Positions 26,727 to 34,094 of a DNA stretch of 64,000 nt are shown in pieces. This DNA is from Planomicrobium sp. CPCC 101079 (GTDB lineage: Bacteria; Bacillota; Bacilli; Bacillales_A; Planococcaceae). The notes under the pieces were generated by a model. That model was not told where the DNA came from. It was given only the letters and a program-made list of their open reading frames with translations, and searched no databases. The translations under genes were made by a program, and so were the position numbers. Within the stretch, counting starts at the first letter, position 1. Each line of letters opens with the position of its first letter. The stretch spans positions 243,821 to 307,820 of the forward strand of contig NZ_VOHC01000024.1 of the NCBI RefSeq assembly GCF_007859275.1, given 5' to 3'.

Positions 26727-27587
26727 ATGCCATTATTAGCATTGTTCAGTTTAAGTATATTATGGGGCTCGACCTTCTATTTGACTAAGATGCTGCTGCC
26801 GGACTTCCATCCTGTTTCCATTGTCTTTTTTCGTTGTTTGTTTGGAGCTGCCGCTTTGCTGCCTTTTTTTCTTTGGAATAAGAAAAAGAACGATTTTAAA
26901 AACCTGCCGGCTTTACTATTGATTACTTTAATGAGCGCCGGAGTTCCTTGGACAATAATGAGTTTGAGTATAAAAAATCTCGATACCACCATCACCTCTG
27001 TTTTAAACGCAACAGGCCCTATAATCGGAATGGTGATTAGCAGTTTATTTTTGAAAATAAAAATCCATAAACAAGAAATAATCAGCGTCTTTATTGGTTT
27101 TACTGGAATTGTGCTCGCTTTTTTCGCCGGTTCTTCGACGGCTAATGAGTTCAAATTCAGTAGTGCTGCATTGTTCTTGTTTTCTGTAAGCGTCTATTCC
27201 TTGTCGGCTGTTTTCGTTGGCAAGTTTTTGAAGGATTGCTCTGTCTATACGCTTTCATTTGTCTCAATGATTGTCGGAAGTGTTTTTTCTGGTTTCTTCA
27301 TGCTTGGAATTGAACCGATGAGTCATGAAGCGTTGCTTAATGTGAAAAGCTTTATTCTTTTTATTTTATTGGGTATGTTTAATTCAGGATTCGGCAACGT
27401 AATCTTCTATTACTTAGTGAAAAGTGGAGGGGCAATCTTTGCTTTGCTGATCATGTATTTAATGCCTTTCACCACGATTCTTTTAGGGGTATTTTTGTTG
27501 CAAGAACCGCTGGCACCAGGAACATTGTTGGCGCTATTTTTTGTACTGGCAGGTTTATTTTTATCGCAGAGGAGAAAAATAAAATGA
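26727..27587 (+). CDS. EamA/DMT family transporter
   Basis: A 286-residue membrane protein with about ten helices in two EamA repeats (residues ~3-130 and ~140-280). ALFSLSILWGSTFYLTKMLL is the typical start. DMT permeases usually export amino acids or metabolites. Between the AroM stop and this start is a short inverted repeat (GGGTCCAGTATTGGACCC) that could be a weak partial terminator. The gene overlaps the hydrolase gene by 4 nt. It may export a waste product of the pathway or an excess amino acid. Confidence 0.85.
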   Translation: MPLLALFSLSILWGSTFYLTKMLLPDFHPVSIVFFRCLFGAAALLPFFLWNKKKNDFKNLPALLLITLMSAGVPWTIMSLSIKNLDTTITSVLNATGPIIGMVISSLFLKIKIHKQEIISVFIGFTGIVLAFFAGSSTANEFKFSSAALFLFSVSVYSLSAVFVGKFLKDCSVYTLSFVSMIVGSVFSGFFMLGIEPMSHEALLNVKSFILFILLGMFNSGFGNVIFYYLVKSGGAIFALLIMYLMPFTTILLGVFLLQEPLAPGTLLALFFVLAGLFLSQRRKIK

Positions 27588-28495
27588 GCAACTTTCAAGA
27601 AACTGTATCACGATTGATATCCCAAAATTTTTCGGTGGACAAAATGAGTTCTGTTCTCGTATTAAGTGATAATAGCACCAGGCCTTTAGGAGAAAGGTTT
27701 GCAGATGCACTGCAATTAGATGGCTGGAATGTTGAGAGACATGTTATGGAAGACCGGACAAAATCAGGAGAAGAGCCGCCGCAGGAAACTTCAGATTTAA
27801 TGCTAAATTATGATATTGTTTTTTGCCTGACAAAACATTCTTTAACGCATACAATGGCCCGTAAAAATGCCAATGCCCGTGGCATAAGTGTGATTACGAT
27901 GCCTGGGATAACAGAGGATATGTTTTTGCACGGCGCTATGAGTGCTGACTATACAATTGTGGAAAAAGAAACAAACGATATGACCCAAAGATTAACAGTT
28001 GCAAACAGTGTCGTTATTCGGACAGGTGCCGACCATCAATTAAAAATAACAGTAGCAGGTCGAGACGGGGTTCCTAGTACAGGCGTGTTTAAAAGTAAAG
28101 GCGCGTCCGGAAATTTGCCTTCTGGGGAAGCATACATTGCACCTGTCGAAGGTGCTTCAGAAGGCACTATCGAAATTAATGGTTCCATTGCTGGAATAGG
28201 CCTCGTAACTGAACCGGTAGTCTTAACAATCCGGCAAGGAAAAGTGACAGATGCAACGGGTGAAGATGGGAAAAGACTGCTTGAGCTTCTCGGGGATGGA
28301 GACGGACGCTATCTTTGCGAACTGGGGATAGGGACCAATCACGCTGCACGAGTAATCGGCAATATTTTAGAAGATGAAAAAGCGTATAACACAATCCATA
28401 TCGCATTCGGATCAAATCATACATTCGGCGGTACAATTAAAACGAATGTACACATTGATTGTGTGACGAAAGATCCGCAGATTGAATGGGAGTAA
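27584..28495 (+). CDS. M29 aminopeptidase-like / NicX-like metalloenzyme
   Basis: A 303-residue cytoplasmic protein similar to the thermophilic aminopeptidase (M29) and to 2,5-dihydroxypyridine dioxygenase-like proteins, which share this fold. LCELGIGTNHAARVIGNILED and HIAFGSNHTFGG near the C-terminus carry the conserved Glu and His metal ligands. The length is shorter than full M29 enzymes (~370-410). It would cleave an N-terminal amide or open a ring. It is the last gene of the racemase-OPT operon and overlaps the exporter by 4 nt. A terminator follows at 28569. Confidence 0.72.
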   Translation: MSNFQETVSRLISQNFSVDKMSSVLVLSDNSTRPLGERFADALQLDGWNVERHVMEDRTKSGEEPPQETSDLMLNYDIVFCLTKHSLTHTMARKNANARGISVITMPGITEDMFLHGAMSADYTIVEKETNDMTQRLTVANSVVIRTGADHQLKITVAGRDGVPSTGVFKSKGASGNLPSGEAYIAPVEGASEGTIEINGSIAGIGLVTEPVVLTIRQGKVTDATGEDGKRLLELLGDGDGRYLCELGIGTNHAARVIGNILEDEKAYNTIHIAFGSNHTFGGTIKTNVHIDCVTKDPQIEWE

Positions 28496-28568
28496 GCTGT
28501 AGAGCAAAATTGCTAGTATGATGGCTTGCGGGATTTTGAGTTGCTTCATTATGTAATTTAGCATATAA

Positions 28569-28627
28569 GAAGTCGACGCAAAGCCGCTAAGGTTGGATGC
28601 TTGGTCTTGCGTTGATTTCTTTTTTTG
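28569..28627 (+). terminator. Terminator of the racemase-OPT operon
   Basis: An imperfect long stem (GAAGTCGACGCAA paired with TTGCGTTGATTTC) followed by seven Ts. Confidence 0.75.
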
Positions 28628-28775
28628 TGCGGAAACTACAAAAAATTACCCCCAATACCCTTAACTGGTTTAGATGTCGCTAGATGATAATTGCCAATGT
28701 GCCTTAGAAAGAATTGTGTTGCATGCGACGAGGATTTTGGAATTTGGAAACAAATTTAAAGTATAGTTTTAGGAA

Positions 28776-28807
28776 ACAGACATCTCTTTTGAGGTGTCTG
28801 TTTTTTG
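28776..28807 (+). terminator. Orphan rho-independent terminator
   Basis: A perfect ACAGACATCTC / GAGGTGTCTGT stem with a TTTT loop and six Ts. No gene precedes it directly. It could end a small RNA starting after 28630, but no convincing promoter was found. Confidence 0.85.
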
Positions 28808-29056
28808 TATATTTGTTAGGTTAATAAAAATTAGGTTTAAATGTCTGATTAGTTTGACAACTTAACTGTGCATAAATATACTCTTCAGTAAGTCCATCTT
28901 ACGAAGTGAAAGGAGGATTTTGATAAAGCTTTCTTTTTGTAATTTTTAAATCTTATTTAAGAACGTCTAGTCTTAGTTGTGGGAAGAAATAGAACAGAAG
29001 GAAAGATGGATGGATAACTTGCCGTTTACTCATAAAAGGAATAGGGAGGAAAGAAA

Positions 29057-29179
29057 ATGACGTTTTGGATTACCAGCAGCATTATTTTGTTTTTCATCGT
29101 TGTGATTTCTGCCTTTGGCCCGTTGTTCGGGTTGTATGGTGAGATGGTCCATAAAGAAGACGGGGAGGAACGCAAGTGA
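29057..29179 (+). CDS. Single-span membrane microprotein, 40 aa, upstream of symporter
   Basis: A 40-residue protein with one hydrophobic helix (SSIILFFIVVISAFGPLFGL, residues ~7-26) and a charged, acidic tail (VHKEDGEERK). A strong GGGAGGAAAG site precedes ATG 29057. Its stop overlaps the GTG start of the symporter (GTGA), so translation is coupled. It looks like a small accessory subunit of the transporter. Small accessory proteins of SSS-type symporters are known in other organisms; no specific family is assigned here. Confidence 0.75.
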   Translation: MTFWITSSIILFFIVVISAFGPLFGLYGEMVHKEDGEERK

Positions 29180-30612
29180 CTATTCCATGGGGCAATATCA
29201 TTGTCATTTTGATCCTGGGCGTCATTTTCATTGTCTCGAGCTGGTTCATCTCCCGCAAAGTATCGACGGCGGATGAGTATATTTCTGGAAACGGCAAGCT
29301 CGGAGTGGCATTCGGGACCACATCCCTTTTGGCATTCTGGATTACCGGAAACACCATCATGGCGGCACCGGAAGCGGCGTACGGTATGGGAGTCATCGGA
29401 GCGATTGCCTACTCGTTCCTCGGGGGAGTTGCGGTTGTATCGTTTTCGCCTCTTGGCAAGCGTATCCACGAAATCATTCCAAACGGCAAAACTGTCGGGG
29501 ATTTCTACAAAAACCGCTTTGACAAAAAGAACTATTTCTTTTTTATGGTCATGCTCTTTATTTATATGTTCGGTTTGTTGATGACGCAAGGAATCGGCGG
29601 CGGCTTGCTGCTTGAACAGATTTTTGATGTGCCTTATGCCTTGGCGGTTGTGCTGACGTTTATCATCGTTATCGCTTATGCCACGATGGGCGGTTTTTCT
29701 TCCATCACGGGGATTGCGTTTTTCCAGGTCATGCTGATATTTATTGTGGTCATTGTCGTGCCGCCCCTTGTTTACTTTTCGACAGGTATTGCACCCATCT
29801 ATACGGGAATGGCGCAGTTTGCCCCGGAAAAACTGGACTTGCTGCTGCCGGCCGGTATTCTCTTTATGTTTGCCGGTGCGATGTTCGCCATCGGGGAAGT
29901 GTTTATGGACAATACGTTCTGGCAGCGGGCTTATGCGGTCCGCAAAGACAAGCTGATGAGCATCTTCGGCCTCGCTGGCATCGGCTGGTTTTTCGTGCCG
30001 CTTGCCACGGCGACTCTCGCTTTTGTCGCAATCGGCACCAATCAGGCACCGGCGGAAGTCAACCAAGTGGCGCCGTTTATTGCCCAGATCTACGGCGGCA
30101 ATTTTGTCAGCTGGGTGTTTTTGGTCGGCGTCTGGTCCGCGCTTGCTTCCACCATCGCAGCGATTTTGAATGCACTGGTTTCGCTATTGATCCACGATAT
30201 TTACCAAAGCATCAACCCGCGGGCTGATAATGCAAAGCTGCTCCGTATCAGCAAGATCCTGACGGTAGTAATCGGGATTCTAGCGTTATTGATCTCATTG
30301 CCGAAATTCCTGACGATGCTGCAGATGCTGATTTTTCTCGGTGTCATCAACGCGGCGTTTGTCTTCCCGATCATTTACGGCTTGTTCTGGAGAAAACTTG
30401 GCGCCACGGTCTCTTTTATCGCTTCAATTCTGGCCATTGCAGTGGGGTATATCGTTTACTTTACGGTTGGTGATCTGCAAGGAGTGGTGGCGAGCGGCTG
30501 GGTATCGTTCCTCGTCTGCTTTGCGGGAAGCCTTATAAAGCCGGCAAGTTTCAATTGGAATAAGCTTTACCGGGTCGGCCAAAGCCATGCATCGGAGGTG
30601 GAGCGTAAATGA
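29176..30612 (+). CDS. Sodium:solute symporter family transporter
   Basis: A 478-residue integral membrane protein of the SSS (PutP/PanF/DUR3-like) family with about 13 helices. The start ISRKVSTADEYISGNGKLG, the GTTSLLAFWITGNTIMAAPEAAY helix (read near residues 48-70) and YATMGGFSSITGIAFFQ are typical of sodium-binding symporters. The substrate is not clear; urea, proline, pantothenate and organic acids are known for the family. The GTG start overlaps the stop of one 40-aa protein, and its stop overlaps the ATG of another. The DUF1028 gene follows, so the substrate may be processed by that protein. Confidence 0.9.
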   Translation: MTIPWGNIIVILILGVIFIVSSWFISRKVSTADEYISGNGKLGVAFGTTSLLAFWITGNTIMAAPEAAYGMGVIGAIAYSFLGGVAVVSFSPLGKRIHEIIPNGKTVGDFYKNRFDKKNYFFFMVMLFIYMFGLLMTQGIGGGLLLEQIFDVPYALAVVLTFIIVIAYATMGGFSSITGIAFFQVMLIFIVVIVVPPLVYFSTGIAPIYTGMAQFAPEKLDLLLPAGILFMFAGAMFAIGEVFMDNTFWQRAYAVRKDKLMSIFGLAGIGWFFVPLATATLAFVAIGTNQAPAEVNQVAPFIAQIYGGNFVSWVFLVGVWSALASTIAAILNALVSLLIHDIYQSINPRADNAKLLRISKILTVVIGILALLISLPKFLTMLQMLIFLGVINAAFVFPIIYGLFWRKLGATVSFIASILAIAVGYIVYFTVGDLQGVVASGWVSFLVCFAGSLIKPASFNWNKLYRVGQSHASEVERK

Positions 30613-30731
30613 CAATTTCACTTGGCGTTTTCACCATATTGATCTGGGTCAGCATTCTCGGTTCGGCGCTTTTGATGCTGACGATTTTCGGGTATTTCAT
30701 TTACGAATTAAGAAAGAAAAAAATCTGGTGA
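30609..30731 (+). CDS. Single-span membrane microprotein, 40 aa, downstream of symporter
   Basis: A second 40-residue protein with one hydrophobic helix (FTILIWVSILGSALLMLTIF, residues ~8-27) and a basic tail (RKKKIW), so its charge is opposite to that of the first. It starts at ATG 30609, overlapping the symporter stop by 4 nt (ATGA), with GGAGGTGG just upstream. The gene is followed 16 nt later by the DUF1028 gene. It is probably a structural partner of the symporter. Confidence 0.75.
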   Translation: MTISLGVFTILIWVSILGSALLMLTIFGYFIYELRKKKIW

Positions 30732-30747
30732 TTCTAGGAGGATGACA

Positions 30748-31464
30748 ATGTTAAAACTCAATACCTTTTCCATCGCTGCACGAGATGAAAAAACTGGCCA
30801 GTTTGGCGTGGCTGTATCGACAAAAGTTCCGGCGGTCGGCCTGCTTTGCCCGTTCGTCAAAGCGGGCGTCGGCGCCATCGCCACCCAGTCGTTCGTCAAT
30901 CCGTATATTGGCATTAACGGCCTGAAATACTTGGAAGAAGGGCTGTCCGTACAGGAAGTGATGGACCGCATCTTGCAGGAAGACGCGGATCCGTCTATCC
31001 GCCAATTCAGCATTGTCGATAAGGAAGGAAAAGCCGTAGCTTTTTCAGGAGACAAATGCGACGGCTGGTACGGGCATTTAACGGGTGACAATTACGCCAT
31101 TGCCGGAAATATGCTGGTCGGCGAAGACACCATCCAGGAAATGAAAAAGTCCTTTGAAGCGACCGGAGATCTGCCGCTTGCTGAACGGCTTCTAAGAGCG
31201 ATGGAAGCGGGGCAAGCCGCTGGAGGCGACAAGCGGGGGAGACAGTCTGCATCCCTCAAAGTATACTCGACCGAAGAATACCCGCTTGTCGATTTGCGTG
31301 TGGACGAGCATCCAGATCCCGTTAAAGAGCTTGCTCGAATTTATGAAGTCGCGAAAAGGGAACTGTTCCCTTTTATGGAGATGCTGCCGACCTTGGAAAA
31401 CCCGGCCGGCAAGTTCGATTTTGAATCTTCCCGGGAGATGGGGCTGCTGCAGGACAGTGAGTAA
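30748..31464 (+). CDS. DUF1028 family protein
   Basis: A 238-residue cytoplasmic protein of the DUF1028 family, which has an Ntn-hydrolase-like fold. NTFSIAARDEKTGQFGVAVSTKVPAVG is the typical start (positions ~3-30), followed by GAIATQSFVNPYIG and FSGDKCDGWYGHLTG. The start is set at ATG 30748, six nt after a perfect AGGAGG; the ATG at 30742 lies too close to it. It is the last gene of the symporter operon and may hydrolyse the imported solute. A terminator follows. Confidence 0.85.
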   Translation: MLKLNTFSIAARDEKTGQFGVAVSTKVPAVGLLCPFVKAGVGAIATQSFVNPYIGINGLKYLEEGLSVQEVMDRILQEDADPSIRQFSIVDKEGKAVAFSGDKCDGWYGHLTGDNYAIAGNMLVGEDTIQEMKKSFEATGDLPLAERLLRAMEAGQAAGGDKRGRQSASLKVYSTEEYPLVDLRVDEHPDPVKELARIYEVAKRELFPFMEMLPTLENPAGKFDFESSREMGLLQDSE

Positions 31465-31511
31465 TCGATTGAAGATGGATAATAGACGTACGATAAATTG
31501 AATACACTATG

Positions 31512-31554
31512 AAACACCTTAAAAGAATTCAGGATTCTTCTAAGGTGTTTTTTA
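31512..31554 (+). terminator. Rho-independent terminator of the symporter operon
   Basis: AAACACCTTA paired with TAAGGTGTTT, followed by TTTATT. The loop is long and has an inner hairpin of GAATT/ATTC type. Confidence 0.8.
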
Positions 31555-31575
31555 TTTGAATAAATATTCTAATAA

Positions 31576-31608
31576 TTTAACCGACTTTTAACCTTTAAGA
31601 ACTAATAT
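31576..31608 (+). promoter_or_regulatory. Promoter of the shared repeat class, copy 4
   Basis: TTTAACC at 31576-31582 and 31587-31593, a 9-nt gap, then TAATAT at 31603-31608. Upstream sequence (AATATTCTAATA) also matches that of copy 1. It drives a ~300-nt leader and then the nucleotide-sugar dehydrogenase gene. Confidence 0.72.
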
Positions 31609-31913
31609 TGCTTTAACGAGGGGACAAACTAAAGTTTTCACGAAAGTGATGCTTTGGAGCAAATCATTATGAAATTGCAGATTGCTAGCTGGATTGATGG
31701 AAAGGCTTGTTCTGATTTACTTGCACCAACTGATATGGGGATTTGTCATACCGGCTGTTCATTAAGGATACAAATAGCCAGAAAAATATTAATATATTCC
31801 CGTATTTATCTAGCATTTGTCTTATTTAAAAGTGGAATCAGAAAAAAAGTTACCGCACTTTTTTGCTTACTTAAGGGGTTTGGAGTACTTAATCAAAAAT
31901 TGGGGGAAATAAT
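31609..31913 (+). other. Long 5' leader of the nucleotide-sugar dehydrogenase gene
   Basis: About 300 nt between promoter copy 4 and the start codon, without a convincing gene. An A/T-only hairpin (AAAAAAGT / ACTTTTTT) lies near 31845-31865. The length is unusual and could carry regulation, but I see no known riboswitch. Confidence 0.4.
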
Positions 31914-33296
31914 ATGTGCCTTTATGAGAAAATTGTTAACCGTGAAGAAAAAGTATCAATCGTCGGGTTAGGGTATGTTGGTATGCCAATCGCAGTTGCG
32001 TTTGCAAAGAAAATAGACGTGATTGGATTTGATGTGAACAAAGAAAAGGTCGGCTTATATAAAAATGGCATTGATCCTACAAAAGAGGTAGGAAATGAAG
32101 TGATCAAGAATACAACGATTGAATTTACTTCGGATGAAGCAAGATTAAGGGAAGCGAAATTCCATATCGTTGCAGTGCCCACACCGGTTAAAGGAGATCG
32201 TACGCCTAATTTGGCACCGATAGAATCAGCGAGCCGTACGTTGGGCCGGAATTTGACCAAAGGTTCGATTGTCGTTTTTGAATCCACCGTTTATCCGGGT
32301 GTCACAGAAGATATTTGTGTGCCTATTTTGGAAAAAGAGTCAGGATTGAAATGTGGCGTGCATTTTAAAGTCGGCTATTCGCCGGAAAGAATCAACCCTG
32401 GCGATAAGGTACATAGACTGGAAACCATTATCAAAGTTGTAGCGGGCCAAGATGAAGAAACATTGGACATTGCTGCTAAAGTATACGAATTAGTTGTTGA
32501 AGCTGGGGTATATAAAGCGGCGAGCATCAAAGTGGCCGAAGCCGCAAAGGTCATAGAAAATTCACAGCGCGATATCAATATCGCCTTCATGAATGAATTG
32601 TCGATCATCTTCAACAAAATGGGGATAGACACGAATGCGGTTCTTGAAACGGCAAAAACCAAATGGAACTTCCTTAATTTTTCTCCCGGTCTGGTCGGCG
32701 GGCATTGCATCGGGGTCGATCCATACTACCTGACATACAAGGCAGAGCAGATGGGCTACCATTCCCAAATCATCCTTTCAGGAAGAAAAATTAATGATGA
32801 TATGGGTAAATACGTAGCGGAAAATACCGTGAAAAATATGATCAAAGTAAACAAGCAAATAAACGGCGCAAAGGTAGCTATCTTCGGTGTGACGTTCAAA
32901 GAGAACTGCCCGGACGTCCGAAACACCAAAGTGGTCGATGTGATCAACGAGTTGGAGCAGTATGGGGTTGAAGTCAAGATTGTCGATCCTTCCGCCGACC
33001 CGGAAGATCTATGGAATGAGTATAGATTAACCCTGAGCACTCCGGAAGAAATAACTGGCGTTGATGCGGTTATTTTCGCAGTGCCGCATGAAGAGTTCCA
33101 ATCGATCAAGCTTGAAGATGTGAAAGCTATGTTCAAGCACAAAGAGCTGGTTAATGTAGGAGCTCACAATGAGCCATTTGCAGCTCCGGATTTCAGTGTT
33201 GAAGTTGATGAGCAAGATTGCGTTTTGGTGGATATCAAAGGAATGTTCAATAGGGACCAAGCAGAGGATGCGGGCTTTTTGTATTGGAGATTATAA
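31914..33296 (+). CDS. UDP-N-acetyl-hexosamine 6-dehydrogenase (WbpO/TviB-type)
   Basis: A 460-residue NAD-dependent dehydrogenase that makes a UDP-N-acetyl-hexosaminuronate. VSIVGLGYVGMPIAVAFAKK is the N-terminal NAD site. The catalytic Cys is in GGHCIGVDPYYL at residue 265. The central NSQRDINIAFMNEL segment and TFKENCPDVRNTKVVDV in the UDP domain are typical of the UDP-GlcNAc/GalNAc/ManNAc group (WbpO, TviB, WecC) rather than of UDP-glucose dehydrogenases. TGGGGGAA precedes ATG 31914. It stands alone but shares its promoter class with ugd, which suggests both feed uronic acids to the same polymer. Confidence 0.88.
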   Translation: MCLYEKIVNREEKVSIVGLGYVGMPIAVAFAKKIDVIGFDVNKEKVGLYKNGIDPTKEVGNEVIKNTTIEFTSDEARLREAKFHIVAVPTPVKGDRTPNLAPIESASRTLGRNLTKGSIVVFESTVYPGVTEDICVPILEKESGLKCGVHFKVGYSPERINPGDKVHRLETIIKVVAGQDEETLDIAAKVYELVVEAGVYKAASIKVAEAAKVIENSQRDINIAFMNELSIIFNKMGIDTNAVLETAKTKWNFLNFSPGLVGGHCIGVDPYYLTYKAEQMGYHSQIILSGRKINDDMGKYVAENTVKNMIKVNKQINGAKVAIFGVTFKENCPDVRNTKVVDVINELEQYGVEVKIVDPSADPEDLWNEYRLTLSTPEEITGVDAVIFAVPHEEFQSIKLEDVKAMFKHKELVNVGAHNEPFAAPDFSVEVDEQDCVLVDIKGMFNRDQAEDAGFLYWRL

Positions 33297-33437
33297 ATGT
33301 GAGCTAAGAAAGCTTAAGTTTTCTGAAAGAAGCCCGTTCTGAAGTAACTGGCGCAGCGGGTTTTAGTAGTAGGCTGTTCTTTTGTTGACGGTGTTCCGGC
33401 AAAAATTTCCCTTGCAAAGCGGACAAAAAATATGAGA

Positions 33438-33485
33438 AAAAACAGCCCGGCCGTTGTCTACATTACAACGGCCGGGCTGTTTTTA
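33438..33485 (+). terminator. Strong rho-independent terminator
   Basis: A GC-rich perfect stem (AACAGCCCGGCCGTTGT and its complement) with a TTTTT tail. Confidence 0.93.
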
Positions 33486-33607
33486 TCCAAATGGAGTTCG
33501 GATTCGTCTTATGATAAGTTATGCGAGTGCTTCCTTGAAGAGAGCGAATTCGTGAAATAAGCTTGCCGTAGATAAGAAAGCGGGAACCAGATGTTGAAAG
33601 CCATAAA

Positions 33608-33691
33608 ATTCATATAAAGAGTTCAAAAAAAGACGTAGAAACAAAATTTATGCGTGAAAGAAAGCGAAAACTTCATGAAGAAAATATTGGA
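33608..33691. repeat. Four 21-nt tandem repeats, family A, second array
   Basis: Units start at 33608, 33629, 33650 and 33671. The last unit is identical to the last unit of the array at 2289-2414, and the match extends into both flanks for about 30 nt in all. Further degenerate unit-like sequence lies just upstream near 33562. Confidence 0.7.
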
Positions 33692-33904
33692 AGTTGCCTT
33701 CCTCAGGTTCGAAGGGGTGCAAGAGTTTTTTAGCTGTTCGCGCAAGCGGACAGTGCCATATTGTTCTTGAACTCGAACGGGGCATGAAATATAAAGAGGA
33801 TTTCTTCTGCAATGTAAAAATGGATGCGTTTAGCCAAAGTGAAATGCGAAAGGGCAGAGATGGCTCATGAGATATAGCGTATACTTGGCATAGTGAAGAA
33901 GCGG

Positions 33905-34009
33905 CTAGTGAAAAGTCGCAACTGGAGGCGCATTTGTTGTAACTCGAATCCTATTAGTTGTAACTCATCGCTGGTTTGTTGCAACTCAAGTGAGGTTTGT
34001 TGGAGCTCG
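33905..34009. repeat. Five 21-nt tandem repeats, family B
   Basis: Units start at 33905, 33926, 33947, 33968 and 33989, with the core GTTTGTTGCAACTC. The minus strand reads as heptads of the ELQQTS type, but it has no ribosome site or plausible gene and the frame merely follows the 21-nt period. The core differs from family A. Confidence 0.72.
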
Positions 34010-34047
34010 CAACCAGCGCAGAATTTCCCGGATTCAATAAAAACGCA

Positions 34048-34092
34048 AAAAGAAGCTTGCCCAAAAACGTTCATGGGGCAAGCTTCTTTTGC
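34048..34092 (-). terminator. Bidirectional terminator after the aldo/keto reductase gene
   Basis: AAAAGAAGCTTGCCC paired with GGGCAAGCTTCTTTT, with A and T runs on both sides. It lies 3' of the minus-strand gene. Confidence 0.85.
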
Positions 34093-34094
34093 TA

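Larger units (their letters stand above)
28496..29056. other. Intergenic stretch with two terminators
   Basis: About 560 bp without a confident gene. It has a terminator at 28569 (end of the operon), a second one at 28776 with no gene before it, and near 28910 a good AAAGGAGG site followed by a TTG that opens only a six-codon frame. The last may be the stump of a lost gene. Confidence 0.4.
33297..34047. other. Intergenic region rich in 21-nt repeats
   Basis: About 750 bp without a gene. It holds a strong terminator at 33438, a family A repeat array at 33608-33691 and a family B array at 33905-34009. Frames in it that look protein-like come from the 21-nt periodicity. Confidence 0.6.

Noticed and set aside
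29026..30066. Minus-strand frame of 346 residues
   Set aside because: It is antisense to the symporter and its composition (His/Arg/Asp rich) is typical of a shadow frame.
31654..31971. Plus-strand frame before the N-acetyl-hexosamine dehydrogenase
   Set aside because: It overlaps the dehydrogenase start, has no ribosome site at its ATG and its product has no plausible fold.
33865..34074. Minus-strand small protein with ELQQTS heptads
   Set aside because: The frame follows a 21-nt DNA repeat, lacks a ribosome site and lies across a terminator region.
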